A DNA stretch of 64,000 nt, from NCBI RefSeq assembly GCF_000521215.1, contig NZ_KI928930.1, forward strand, positions 204,033 to 268,032, in the 5' to 3' direction. The stretch comes from Labrenzia sp. DG1229. GTDB lineage: Bacteria > Pseudomonadota > Alphaproteobacteria > Rhizobiales > Stappiaceae. Below, in pieces: positions 27,278 to 35,976 of the stretch. Each line of letters starts with the position of its first letter. The first letter of the stretch is position 1. A program made the translations under genes and the position numbers. Under the pieces are notes generated by a model. It was not told the DNA's origin, did not search any database, and saw only the letters and a list, made by a program, of their open reading frames with translations.

Positions 27278-27297
27278 TCTATCTACCAATAGATAGA
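27278..27297. promoter_or_regulatory. Perfect palindromic operator-like site
   Basis: TCTATCTA-CCAA-TAGATAGA, two perfect 8-bp arms, 88 bp before the cupin gene start. The size suits a TetR- or MarR-type dimer. No such regulator gene is adjacent. Confidence 0.5.
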
Positions 27298-27385
27298 ATA
27301 TTTGTTGCGCAAAGGCACCGACCAGAAATTTTTCGCTGATTGGCTGTTACAGCAAGCAGCAAGCAATGCCTGTTGGAGAAGAAAC

Positions 27386-28063
27386 ATGGAAGTGAATGCC
27401 GAATTCGACCGAAGCGTCCGGATCACACCGAATGATCACCACTGGGTGGCGTCACCCATGCCGGGTGTCGAACGGATGATGCTCGACCGGATCGGGGATG
27501 AGGTGGCACGGGCGACCACAATCGTGCGCTACGCGCAAGGCAGCGCCTTCTCGGCGCATATGCACGATGGTGGCGAAGAATTCATTGTGCTGGAAGGTGT
27601 GTTCGAAGACGAGCACGGCGCATTTCCAGCTGGCTCCTATATCCGAAATCCTCCCGGCTCGAGCCATACGCCGAGCGCTCCGCAAGGCGCAGTGATATTC
27701 GTCAAGCTGTGGCAGTTCGATCCGGACGATCGCAGTCACGTTCGCATCGATACCAACAAGCTCGGAGCGGTTACGGACCCAGCCCGACCTGGTGTCGGTG
27801 TTTCTCCCCTTTTTGAAGATGCTCGTGAGGCAGTCAGGATCGAGACCTGGGCCGGGGGTACAAAGGCACAAGTGGAGGCACCGGGTGGTGCAGAGTTGCT
27901 GGTTCTGTCGGGAACCGTTTCGGTAGACGGCGAATGGCTCGCACCCTGGTCGTGGCTTCGCCGACCGGTACAGGAGCATGTCCAGCTTGAGGCGGGGCAG
28001 GAGGGTGCGCGTATCTGGATCAAGACCGGTCACCTGGACCATGTCTCGACCCCTCGGCCCTGA
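27386..28063 (+). CDS. ChrR-like cupin protein (two cupin domains)
   Basis: 225 residues from ATG 27386, with GGAGAA 5 bases upstream; a longer frame to 27302 has no ribosome site. The first cupin (about 20-110) has the metal motif AHMHDGGEEFIVLEGVFEDEHG and PPGSSHTP. The second half (about 125-215) is a weaker cupin (GGAELLVLSGTVSVDGEWLAPWSW) lacking most histidines. This resembles the ChrR/cupin_7 fold without its anti-sigma domain. It starts an apparent pair with the flavin amine oxidase 19 bp downstream. Function is unknown; a metal-dependent sensor or dioxygenase is possible. Confidence 0.75.
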   Translation: MEVNAEFDRSVRITPNDHHWVASPMPGVERMMLDRIGDEVARATTIVRYAQGSAFSAHMHDGGEEFIVLEGVFEDEHGAFPAGSYIRNPPGSSHTPSAPQGAVIFVKLWQFDPDDRSHVRIDTNKLGAVTDPARPGVGVSPLFEDAREAVRIETWAGGTKAQVEAPGGAELLVLSGTVSVDGEWLAPWSWLRRPVQEHVQLEAGQEGARIWIKTGHLDHVSTPRP

Positions 28064-28082
28064 GTGACAGAAAGGCAATCCG

Positions 28083-29174
28083 GTGACAGGAAAGAAACAG
28101 AAGATCGCGATTGTCGGAGCCGGACTGAGCGGCCTTTCCGTTGGCCGGTTGCTGTCAGAGGAAGGACACGAGGTCACGCTCCTTGAAGCAAGGAACCGGG
28201 TCGGAGGACGAATTGTGTCCCTGCCGGGACAAGCCGGGGGCAATTTGCGCTACGATCTGGGGCCGGCCTGGATCTGGCCGCACAACAGGCGAATGCTGAA
28301 CCTCGTGTCGGAACTCGGACTGCCTTTGATGCGACAGCATTCGGCGGGCAATCTCGTGTTTCAGGACCAGAATGGCCATGTGCGGCGTGATCTTGAGTTC
28401 GCGACGATGGGCGATGCATTGCGAATACCTGGTGGTCTCGCACAGCTCACCGAAAAACTGGCAGCCAGACTGCCGCAAGAGACCCTTTATCTGGAGCATT
28501 CCGTCACGCGTATCGAAGCGCTTCAAGCCGGGCTTCGATTGACCGGCGAAAATTCATCTGGACCATTTACGAAGACTGCAGACCGGATTGTCATGGCGCT
28601 GCCGCCGCGCCTTGCCGCAATGCATGTGGAGTTTTCTCCCGCGCTTCCTGCCGAAATTGTCTCTTTGATGACCAACGTGCCGACATGGATGGCCGGTCAC
28701 GCAAAGATTGTGGCAATCTACGAGAGGGCCTTCTGGCGCCAAGAAAGCCTATCAGGGGACGCAATCAGTCATCGGGGTCCGCTCTTTGAACTTCATGATG
28801 CCAGCGCCGACGAAGGGGCGGTTGGAGAAGCTGCCCTGTTTGGTTTTGTTGCACCTGGTCACGGCGGGCAGCGCATCGATGAAAAGCAACTTCTTCGCGA
28901 CGCCGTCGCCCAGTTGACCGATTTGTTTGGTTCGCAGGCGGCCGAACCCGTACGCTTGCATTTCTTGAATTGGGCAGGTGAGAAACGAACGGCGACACCA
29001 CTCGATACTGCGGACATATCTGTTCATCCACAATATCAGGAAATCGAACTTGCGATTGACCCATGGTCCGGACGGTTACGGTTTGCAGGAACGGAAACGG
29101 CACCCGAAAACGGTGGATTTCTTGAGGGAGCGTTGGAGTCCGCCGAGCGGGTTGCAAGCGCAATCACATCCTGA
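28083..29174 (+). CDS. Flavin-containing amine oxidoreductase
   Basis: 363 residues, GTG start 19 bp after the cupin gene. The FAD-binding Rossmann motif is VGAGLSGLSVGRLLSEEGHEV, ending LEAR and NRVGGRI. The C-terminal FAD/substrate motif is LRFAGTETAPENGGFLEGALESAERVA, the amine-oxidase signature. Length is shorter than the usual 430-450 residues, suggesting a compact substrate domain. It is probably co-transcribed with the cupin gene. The amine or related substrate is unknown; a protoporphyrinogen-oxidase-like role is less likely. Confidence 0.85.
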   Translation: MTGKKQKIAIVGAGLSGLSVGRLLSEEGHEVTLLEARNRVGGRIVSLPGQAGGNLRYDLGPAWIWPHNRRMLNLVSELGLPLMRQHSAGNLVFQDQNGHVRRDLEFATMGDALRIPGGLAQLTEKLAARLPQETLYLEHSVTRIEALQAGLRLTGENSSGPFTKTADRIVMALPPRLAAMHVEFSPALPAEIVSLMTNVPTWMAGHAKIVAIYERAFWRQESLSGDAISHRGPLFELHDASADEGAVGEAALFGFVAPGHGGQRIDEKQLLRDAVAQLTDLFGSQAAEPVRLHFLNWAGEKRTATPLDTADISVHPQYQEIELAIDPWSGRLRFAGTETAPENGGFLEGALESAERVASAITS

Positions 29175-29344
29175 GGGGTGCCCCGCGAAACTGACGCAAT
29201 CTGTTCGTCTCACCACGGCGACGAGAACCCACAACACGCTTGGTTTGACAATGCTTTTCAGCTTACGATGTGTTTTCAAGGGCTTCCGGGCGCGAAATGT
29301 TTGCCCGTCCCGTGTTGCCAGATTGCCGGATATTGGAGAAATTC

Positions 29345-30574
29345 ATGGATGCGACCGCCGCTGCCGATCCGATTGTCATTGACAGTTTCGCAGCGTTCAC
29401 GTTGGGCATCATCGTCTATTTCCTCGGAGCAAAGCTCACCAAGCGGTTTTCGATACTCTCCTCCTACAGCATTCCCGAACCCGTGAGCGGTGGTCTGGCG
29501 GCCGCGTTCTGCGCTCTTGTGATCGTCGTCGCGACCGGTCGCACGATTGAATACGACCTCGCGGTTCGTGATTTTCTGCTCGTCTACTTTTTCACAACGG
29601 TTGGGCTGAATGCGCGTGTTTCCGATCTGGCACGCGGTGGGCCGATCCTCGCGGTCATGCTCGCACTGACCCTGGTGTTCATGTTCGTTCAAAATGGTGT
29701 TGGTGCAGCCGGAGCGCTGCTTTTCGGGCTGCCGTCCCAGTCCGGCGTCCTTCTGGGCACAGCTTCCCTGATCGGTGGCCACGGAACGGCGATTGCCTGG
29801 GGTCCCACGATTGCCTCCCAGTACGGAGTGGCCGGTGCAGCCGAGCTCGGCATTGCCTCCGCAACCGTCGGGCTAATTCTGGCAAGCATACTCGGTGGTC
29901 CGATTGCAAAGTACCTGATCACGAAAAACAGCTTGACCGCGTCGGACGGGGATCAGGCCGGCGAAACGCATGAGGCGGCGGCGACTGACGAGACCCGGTC
30001 GGCGATCAATCATGTTGAAATCATGCGCTGCATCCTCTGGATCCATGTTGCGATCGTGATCGGCTATTCAACCCATGAAAGCCTCTTGGCTGCCGGACTG
30101 AAGCTGCCGTTGTTTGTACCATGCCTGATCTCGGGCATTCTCCTGTCGAATATTGTTCCACTAGTTTTCAGGAAAGCCCGGGCTCCGGCCGGGACCCAGT
30201 CGATGGATCTGATTAACGAGTTCAGTCTTTCGGTGTTCCTGTCCATGTCGCTGATGAGCATGGAGCTCTGGACACTTGCCGGAAGCGCCGGAGTACTTGC
30301 CGTGACGATGCTGCTGCAGGCGGTCGCGGCGACCGTTTTCATTGTGCTGGTCGTTTTCAGGGTCATGGGACGCAATTATTTTGCAGCCGTTCTGTCGGCC
30401 GGTTTCGCCGGCTTCGCACTCGGCGCGACCCCCACGGCAATTGCGAACATGAAAGCGGTGACGCAGCGCTACGGCCCGTCGCCGCTTGCTTTCATCGTAT
30501 TGCCGCTGATTTCCGCATTTTTCGTCGATCTGGCGAATGCGTTCATCATTCAGTGGTTCCTGGGGCTTGGCTGA
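29345..30574 (+). CDS. gltS: Sodium/glutamate symporter
   Basis: 409 residues from ATG 29345, with GGAG at 29333-29336; a longer frame to 29270 lacks support. About ten to twelve membrane segments. GltS hallmarks are SIPEPVSGGLAAA, FFTTVGLNARVSDL, LIGGHGTAIAWGP, NEFSLSVFLSMSLMSMELW and GATPTAIANMKAVTQRYGPS near the C-terminus. Length matches E. coli GltS (401). It imports glutamate with sodium. It appears monocistronic. Confidence 0.92.
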   Translation: MDATAAADPIVIDSFAAFTLGIIVYFLGAKLTKRFSILSSYSIPEPVSGGLAAAFCALVIVVATGRTIEYDLAVRDFLLVYFFTTVGLNARVSDLARGGPILAVMLALTLVFMFVQNGVGAAGALLFGLPSQSGVLLGTASLIGGHGTAIAWGPTIASQYGVAGAAELGIASATVGLILASILGGPIAKYLITKNSLTASDGDQAGETHEAAATDETRSAINHVEIMRCILWIHVAIVIGYSTHESLLAAGLKLPLFVPCLISGILLSNIVPLVFRKARAPAGTQSMDLINEFSLSVFLSMSLMSMELWTLAGSAGVLAVTMLLQAVAATVFIVLVVFRVMGRNYFAAVLSAGFAGFALGATPTAIANMKAVTQRYGPSPLAFIVLPLISAFFVDLANAFIIQWFLGLG

Positions 30575-30975
30575 CATCGCGTGGTCGCCGGGTTTGTCTG
30601 GGTGTTCATGACTGCGGCATTGTCGGCGCAGCAGGCCTGGCGCACGTGCCTGGGCGGAAAGCACCGGGCACCCCCTTTCCGAAGCCTTTGCAGGTTCCGG
30701 TACCGGCCGCGCAGTCAGACGTGCTCCGTCTCCTTCGCCGTAGTAATACTCCAAGCCCCGTATGGTTGGGAGTAACCGGTGTTCCGGTAAACGTGAATTC
30801 TCAAAAATTCCAGATAGAAACTGAGTGTATTTATTGGAGCTAAAACTGAGTGAAAATTGACGAAATTTTGTGATTATACGAATGTATGTAAGTTAAGTCG
30901 CATGATTTTATTGAAAAAACCTCCTGAATAGACGGTGTTGGATCTCGAAATGTTTTCGATATCAGAAAGGGGCCG
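30575..30975. other. AT-rich gene-free leader of the LuxR gene
   Basis: 401 bp, markedly AT-rich from about 30790 to 30955. It contains a small inverted repeat ACCGG-TGTT-CCGGT (30775-30788). Probably the promoter region of the LuxR-type gene at 30976 plus the 3' end of the gltS transcript. No gene supported. Confidence 0.45.
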
Positions 30976-32154
30976 ATGAAGGGACAATCATTTTCGGGAA
31001 CGATAACCCCGGACACGCTCATATCTGTTTACGATGCTGCTTTTTCGAATGACAATTGGCGCAACGCGCTCGACATGTGTGCCCGATCAATGGGAGCCAG
31101 TGGAGCGATGCTCTACGAGTTCTCGAATTTGAGCCAGGTGAATTTTGCGTTGAACGAAACCAATTCCGCACTTCACACCGCCGCCGATATCCTCTCAGAA
31201 TACAATCAACTCCTGGCAGACGGTCGAGGGTCGAACTATGATCAGGAAGGCCTTGGAGCCACTCACCGTGCGGATCCGTTTGAAGTCGTGCTTGACACGG
31301 ACATCTGGCTACTGGACGAAAGCTATCTAGCCCGACCTGAAGTCGGTCTCGGGCTCCGGGCCGGGTATTTGCGTCGCGCCTTGGTGAACCTTTCCGATGA
31401 TCCAAATACCTTCCGGGGTGCAATTTTTCTGTACGGCCGGCAGTGTGATGCGGCGATCCCGCAACAGGCGGCAGAGGTTGTGAACAAGCTTGGACCGCAT
31501 CTATCGAAGGCCGTTGAACTGAACCGGTTCACAGTCGAGCTTCGGCGCCGGTACAACGCTGCCCTGGCTGTTCTCGACAAGATTGACACGGGAGTACTCA
31601 TTTTGACCGAAACCGGGGAAATCATTCTCAAGAACAGCGCTGCGTCACAGGTCCTTGCCGAAGGTGATGGATTGTCCGTTGGGTTGGACAAGGTCGTCTC
31701 ATGCTTTGCGGCGGATGCGGAGGCGGCATTGAAAGATGCCGCCAGATGCCTGGCCGGAACCGCTGTCGGCGAAAATGATGAAGCCGGGCGGATCATTCAG
31801 ATCGCTCGCAAGAGCAGCAAAGCAGCTTTGGTCGCAGTCGTTTCTCCGCTCAGGGACGCCGAAATGGAACTGGAGCGAAATCTGGCCGGAGCGCTCGTCA
31901 CCCTGATCGATCCGCAGAAACCCATGAAGATAAAATCGGACGTCGTTGCCGGTGCCTACAGGTTGACTGTTGCCGAACATCGGCTGGTCGACTTTGTCCT
32001 CAAAGGACTGACCAACAAGGAAATCGCTCTCGAACTCGACGTCAGTCCAGAGACGATCAAGTCACAAATGAAGTCCATGTTCGAAAAGTGCGGATGCCGC
32101 AATCGCGTCTCTTTTGTCTGGCGCGTCTTTCAGTTCGCGCCACCGATTTTCTAG
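30976..32154 (+). CDS. LuxR-family helix-turn-helix regulator
   Basis: 392 residues. The C-terminal LuxR helix-turn-helix has TVAEHRLVDFVLKGLTNKEIALELDVSPETIKSQMKSMFEKCGC. The N-terminal 330 residues are a sensory region with PAS-like character around LDKIDTGVLILTETGEIILKNSAASQVL. This layout is common in alphaproteobacterial orphan LuxR regulators, not acyl-homoserine-lactone receptors. AAAGGGG precedes ATG 30976. Neighbours give no clear target; the signal is unknown. Confidence 0.85.
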   Translation: MKGQSFSGTITPDTLISVYDAAFSNDNWRNALDMCARSMGASGAMLYEFSNLSQVNFALNETNSALHTAADILSEYNQLLADGRGSNYDQEGLGATHRADPFEVVLDTDIWLLDESYLARPEVGLGLRAGYLRRALVNLSDDPNTFRGAIFLYGRQCDAAIPQQAAEVVNKLGPHLSKAVELNRFTVELRRRYNAALAVLDKIDTGVLILTETGEIILKNSAASQVLAEGDGLSVGLDKVVSCFAADAEAALKDAARCLAGTAVGENDEAGRIIQIARKSSKAALVAVVSPLRDAEMELERNLAGALVTLIDPQKPMKIKSDVVAGAYRLTVAEHRLVDFVLKGLTNKEIALELDVSPETIKSQMKSMFEKCGCRNRVSFVWRVFQFAPPIF

Positions 32155-32490
32155 GAATACTCTACAGGCCGGCGCGCATCGTCCGGCACCCGCCCGAAAT
32201 CCACGCAGCGTCGCGCAATGCGCAGCCCTGAAGGTTTTTCGAAAATCAGGCTGACCTGTTTTTCCAACCAGTGGAACGCCCCGCACGTTCCCTGTGAAGA
32301 CACGATGCTGGCCCGGCTCTAAAGCTGGGTCCATGAGCAAGTGACCGCCTTGGACCCGTTCAGGGTCAGTTTCGATCGCACCACCCAAAGTCCGGATAGT
32401 GGCGAGCAGAACCCGTCTGTGACCGAGATCTGCAGTTTCTTTTACGAGGTTCAATTGGCCACGATACGCATAATGCACATTCACACCAGG
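32151..32490 (-). pseudogene. Degraded PilZ-like domain remnant
   Basis: No single frame is convincing, but two minus-strand frames together resemble a PilZ domain. One frame reads RRVLLATIRTLGG and GGHLLMDPALEPGQ (like the PilZ central strand and turn). About 25 codons later, a shifted frame reads GAFHWLEKQVSLIFEKPSG, like the PilZ ending VxW...GLxFExP, then runs to a TAG at 32151-32153. The gene would overlap the LuxR stop by 4 bp. One or more frameshifts would be needed. Tentative; it may be non-coding. Confidence 0.3.
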
Positions 32491-32567
32491 GCGATCATGT
32501 GAATTTCTGCCAGTTAGAGGACTGTTTCCCGGCCGCCATGCTTGTCCGATGTTCGGCGACAGGCGAA

Positions 32568-33131
32568 TTAGCCGCCCCTCGATCCGGAACTGGAACGACT
32601 GCCGAACCCACCGCGCGAGGCGACGGACGTACGTGTCTGCACTTTGGCTGGTTTTGGAGGCGATTTGACTGCGTCATTATATGTCCGCCAGCTTCCGCCG
32701 CCGTAACTTCCGACATAGTAACCGCCTGAAGTATAGTAACGCTTGCTGCCGCGTTCCGGGTAAACCGGGCGAACATTTGAACGAAGAAGATCGTTCGTGA
32801 TTGCACCCGTCAATGCGCCCGCAAGGAAGTATCCTGCCGGAATCGGTGAAAAATACGATCTGCCGTTGGAAGATTCCCCGACACAGGCACTGTTGCCGTG
32901 CTGGTCGCTGCAAAGCCTCATTGATTCGTATCGTGGACCAGAATTCTCGTGAATGTTGATACCGGTTTTCAGGGCGCTAACGCAGACTTCATCTGAGATA
33001 TAGCTGTCTGCCACACACTCGGACTCGGTCTTGTATACGCGACCCTCCAGGTCGGGTTCCTGCGAACAGCCCGCTAGCGTTGCTGTCGTCGTTGCCATGA
33101 CAACCAGTTTGATCGATTTGGATCGTTTCAT
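32568..33131 (-). CDS. YgiB/YjfM-like (DUF1190) lipoprotein
   Basis: 187 residues from ATG 33131, with AGGAG upstream; a longer frame lacks a ribosome site. Lipobox TLAGC places the lipidated Cys at 22. The mature part has paired cysteines (CVADSYISDEVC, CSDQHGNSACVG), a membrane-like glycine segment AGYFLAGALTGAI, and the family's C-terminal RTSVASRGGFGSRSSSGSRGG region ending in Gly-Gly. It is last of the minus-strand arm of the yjf-like locus. The exposed RGGFG...GG tail is the notable feature, because an ATP-grasp ligase of the glutathionylspermidine-synthase type is encoded at 36667. Confidence 0.82.
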   Translation of the reverse strand: MKRSKSIKLVVMATTTATLAGCSQEPDLEGRVYKTESECVADSYISDEVCVSALKTGINIHENSGPRYESMRLCSDQHGNSACVGESSNGRSYFSPIPAGYFLAGALTGAITNDLLRSNVRPVYPERGSKRYYTSGGYYVGSYGGGSWRTYNDAVKSPPKPAKVQTRTSVASRGGFGSRSSSGSRGG

Positions 33132-33222
33132 AGAAGATCTCCTGACCGTCAAATCGGCCTGATGAAATTGGTAAGCAGAAGGGGCATTGTGCTGGCCTCC
33201 GTGTGAGCCAATTCGAATTCGA

Positions 33223-33633
33223 TCAATACGTAATACAAGCAGCGTTGAGCAATCCCACAGTAATGGAGATCGCTGCGAGCTTCGTGCTGATGGCAATTTC
33301 ACCTTTTTCGATACGGGAAGTGATCTTGGGGTAGAAGCGTCGGAAAACCTGATAGGCGATCAACTGTGCAACACAGGCGATGATGCCCCAGATAATGAAG
33401 TCGACGAAATTGACCGAGTTGGCGGCGGCGCTTGCGAGCGGTAGTGAAAAGCCGACAAAGGCGGCACTGAAGACCAGCGACGCTGCCACGTTGTTGTCCT
33501 TGATCAGCGCCATCTCGTCGTGGGGCGTCATGATGGTGTAAATTTTCATGAAAACCAGCAGCATGACGATTGCGGCAATGAAATACGCGATGAAGGGAAC
33601 GATGCCTGATAGAGATGCCTGTAGGTCGGCCAT
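33223..33633 (-). CDS. DUF350 (YjfL-like) inner-membrane protein
   Basis: 136 residues with four predicted membrane helices: FIAYFIAAIVMLLVFMKIYTIM, AASLVFSAAFVGFSLPLASAA, FVDFIIWGIIACVAQLIAYQVF and STKLAAISITVGLLNAACI. The conserved polar loop MTPHDEMALIKDNN lies between helices 1 and 2, characteristic of DUF350. In E. coli yjfL sits beside yjfK and yjfM, as here. It begins 21 bp after the DUF2491 gene. Function is unknown; it acts in the inner membrane. Confidence 0.87.
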   Translation of the reverse strand: MADLQASLSGIVPFIAYFIAAIVMLLVFMKIYTIMTPHDEMALIKDNNVAASLVFSAAFVGFSLPLASAAANSVNFVDFIIWGIIACVAQLIAYQVFRRFYPKITSRIEKGEIAISTKLAAISITVGLLNAACITY

Positions 33634-33654
33634 TTTGATCTCCGGTAATGTGAC

Positions 33655-34299
33655 TTAGACAGAAAAATTGTGCCGTTCGAGCGGAAACCCGATCATGAAT
33701 GCGACGCTCCGCTCCGCATTTTCAGGTTCTTCCATGTTGATGAGTAACATTTCGTCCCGGCCGTCTTTAAGCTGGCGGGCGAACAACATTGCAGTCTGGA
33801 AAATTCGGCGCCGTCCCCCACCGGAGCGGTCGTCGCAAATTTCTTCCCAATAGGTCATCGGGTCTTCAGGCGCGGTCGAAGTGTCAAACCATGCGCGCTC
33901 GAAACGGACATTCTCCCCATCTCGTGACAAGGTGTAGTTTTTCTGGCGGATGTTGTTCTTGCTTTGGCTCCATTCCGCCTCGCCGGAAGGATACTGAACA
34001 TCATAAAAGTACCAAAGCATGATTTCGTCAACGCGATCGTCGGCATCGCCGTCACCACCCTGGAACTGGATCAGGAACCGATCGTCATCCGGATAAAAGC
34101 GATGCATATGCGATTGCTCGCCAAGGTCACAGTGTCCCTGCGCAGCGATCATCAGCGTGGTGTCGGGTTTTTCCATGAGGGTTTCATCCGGCAGCAATCG
34201 AAGAGCAATTGGATCGAATGTGATGCCGCGCCCGATTGTGAGACCCAGGATCTCAGATGGTTGCCAATCCTTTGACCGCTTAAACAGTGATCCGAACAT
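33655..34299 (-). CDS. DUF2491 (YjfK-like) protein
   Basis: 214 residues from ATG 34299, with GGAGG upstream. Cytoplasmic, acidic, no signal. It has the YjfK-type core GLTIGRGITFDPIALRLLP, RFYPDDDRFLIQFQGGDGDADDRVDEIMLWYFYD and YTLSRDGENVRFERAWF, ending GFPLERHNFSV. It overlaps the 3' end of the channel gene by 20 bp, so the two are translationally coupled. Role unknown; always described with the yjf set. Confidence 0.82.
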   Translation of the reverse strand: MFGSLFKRSKDWQPSEILGLTIGRGITFDPIALRLLPDETLMEKPDTTLMIAAQGHCDLGEQSHMHRFYPDDDRFLIQFQGGDGDADDRVDEIMLWYFYDVQYPSGEAEWSQSKNNIRQKNYTLSRDGENVRFERAWFDTSTAPEDPMTYWEEICDDRSGGGRRRIFQTAMLFARQLKDGRDEMLLINMEEPENAERSVAFMIGFPLERHNFSV

Positions 34300-35397
34300 T
34301 TGATCCCTCCAGGCCATTGGAAATGTCGTCGGCATTCAGTCGCTTGTTGGCAAGATAATATATTGAGCCTCCCGAATTGAGTTCCTTTGGAAATGGCCGG
34401 AACACAAATTCCTTGTCGTCTGGTTGGGAGACCGCAATCAGTGTGCCGTCGGATCCGCGCAACGATTGCTCAAGCATGGACGTTCCGGTCGGTTTATCGG
34501 CTTCGACAATAGCAGAATATATTGTAGCCCCGAATCCAGCGGTTGAAAGAGCCATGAGTATCTGCCCGGAGCCAGGGTCTTGCGCAGCACGAACAAGGGA
34601 TTCGCAGGCGTTCGAAACAACCGGCTCAATGTTCGCAAGTTTGCCGGAACGGCGTGCGGTGTCCCGGTCTTCGAAATAGGCGGCGATATGAACTTTGCTG
34701 TTCAATTCCCGGATGGCAAGGCAGGTATTGAAGGTCTCGGCGTCGGTGCTTGCATAGACCAGGACTTTCTGTGCCCCGGTAATTGCGGCGCGTTTTAGAG
34801 ACTGGAGAGCATCAAGCCGTTCGGCACGGATCAACCGGACGCCCTCCGGGATTTCGATGTTTTTGGAGGTTGCCAGAAGAATGATTTTTTCATCGCCATC
34901 CTGTCCGGCAATCAGGTTCTCCACCATGAGAGGGGTCTTGTCGCGATGGTATCCGACAATGACGGTGGCGCCTTGCACGCGTTCAAAGTTACCGTTTCCG
35001 TCGGCCATACGTCTCACTCCTTCGACTAGGACACCTGTCAGCCGGCCAAGAACAGCTGAGAAAATCAACAAGGCACCGGGAAAAACCAGAAAGCTGCAAC
35101 CATGCGTCCGGCTTCGGTCTCCGGCGACAGATCGCCATAACCGACAGTCGATGCCGTGGTCGCGGCGAAATAGATGAATGTGAGCGGATTACCAGTCAGG
35201 CCGGTCTCGCCCGCAAGCAGAAACAGCGCCCACGAGATGACCAGATAAGCGCAGATCAGCGTTGTCAGTAGCCAGAGCTTCAGCTCAAGAACATGCTGAT
35301 AAACTCGCGAAATAAGTAGCTGTAATATTGGCACGGATGGATTCTGCCCCCGGTTGAATCGCATTGGTAATTTGACCAGAGGGCGGAGGCTTGTCAA
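34280..35397 (-). pseudogene. Potassium channel with TrkA-N domain (frameshifted)
   Basis: Two overlapping frames make one protein of about 370 residues. The first (35397-35065) starts at TTG 35397 behind AGGAGG at 35404-35409. It has two membrane helices and the selectivity filter TTASTVGYGDLSPE. It stops at 35065, after AAFWFFPVPC. The second frame starts in effect LLIFSAVLGRL, then a TrkA-N/RCK Rossmann domain (ATVIVGYHRDKTPL, then ITGAQKVLVYASTDAETFN) and a C-terminal region to 34280. One extra base in the A/T5 run at 35081-35085 would restore FWFFPGALLIFSAV. Either a sequencing error, a true mutation or a -1 slip site (G-TTT-TTC). It is the first gene of the minus arm of the yjf-like locus. 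Confidence 0.8.
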
Positions 35398-35433
35398 ATC
35401 GAACCTCCTTGGCGAAAAATCGCTTGAAACCGG

Positions 35434-35463
35434 CCAGCATCACTTCTACTTGTTCGATGCTGG
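35434..35463. promoter_or_regulatory. Inverted repeat between the two yjf-like arms
   Basis: CCAGCATC-N14-GATGCTGG, perfect 8-bp arms, in the 100-bp divergent region between the channel gene and the DUF2170 gene. Candidate operator for both arms. Confidence 0.4.
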
Positions 35464-35497
35464 GTTGAAGGCCTGGCCATTAACTGGAGGCCAAAGA

Positions 35498-35941
35498 ATG
35501 AGCGCGCGGCAAATCCCATGGACATTGCACGAACTGAAAGAGGCCCTCGAACGGTCCGCTTCGTTCGCGGAAAACGAAGTCCATTGCGCATTGAGCGAGT
35601 CCCAGCCTGATGTTCTGGAAGTGCAACTTCGTTCTGCGGGCGAAATCGCGCTGTTTCTGACAATCGGTGAGACGCAGATCCTGACGACAACCGTCTTGTG
35701 GCCAAGAGATCTACAGGATGATCCGGCTGCGTTTGAAGCCATGATGCTTCGCAATCACAAAAAACTGCTGCCGCTTTGCGCTCTATCTATCGATGAAGTC
35801 GACGGCAAGGAGTATTATGAACTCTTTGGAGCAATGTCGGTCCGCTCGGCACTGAACTCGGTGGAGACGGAACTGCGCACAATCGCCAATAGTGCTCTGG
35901 AACTGGCTGCGGATGTCGGTCCGAGGTCCGGTGTCGTTTGA
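35498..35941 (+). CDS. DUF2170 (YjfI-like) protein
   Basis: 147 residues from ATG 35498, with GGAGG at 35486-35490 (7-base spacing); the longer frame to 35354 has no site. Cytoplasmic. Core: WTLHELKEALERS, then CALSESQPDVLEVQLRSAGEIALFLTIGETQILTTTVLW and DDPAAFEAMMLRNHKKLLPL. This matches YjfI (DUF2170), which in E. coli precedes the PspA-like yjfJ exactly as here. Function unknown. First gene of the plus arm. Confidence 0.82.
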   Translation: MSARQIPWTLHELKEALERSASFAENEVHCALSESQPDVLEVQLRSAGEIALFLTIGETQILTTTVLWPRDLQDDPAAFEAMMLRNHKKLLPLCALSIDEVDGKEYYELFGAMSVRSALNSVETELRTIANSALELAADVGPRSGVV

Positions 35942-35976
35942 GATCTGCTGATTGGTTGGAACGGGATAGTTGAGAC

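Noticed and set aside
30775-30788. ACCGG-TGTT-CCGGT as a lux box
   Set aside because: Too short, and the adjacent LuxR protein lacks an acyl-homoserine-lactone-binding domain, so I do not call it a lux box.
32062-32484. 140-codon minus frame as an intact gene
   Set aside because: Its first part resembles a PilZ domain but the second part does so only in another frame, and it runs 93 bp into the LuxR gene. I list a pseudogene instead.
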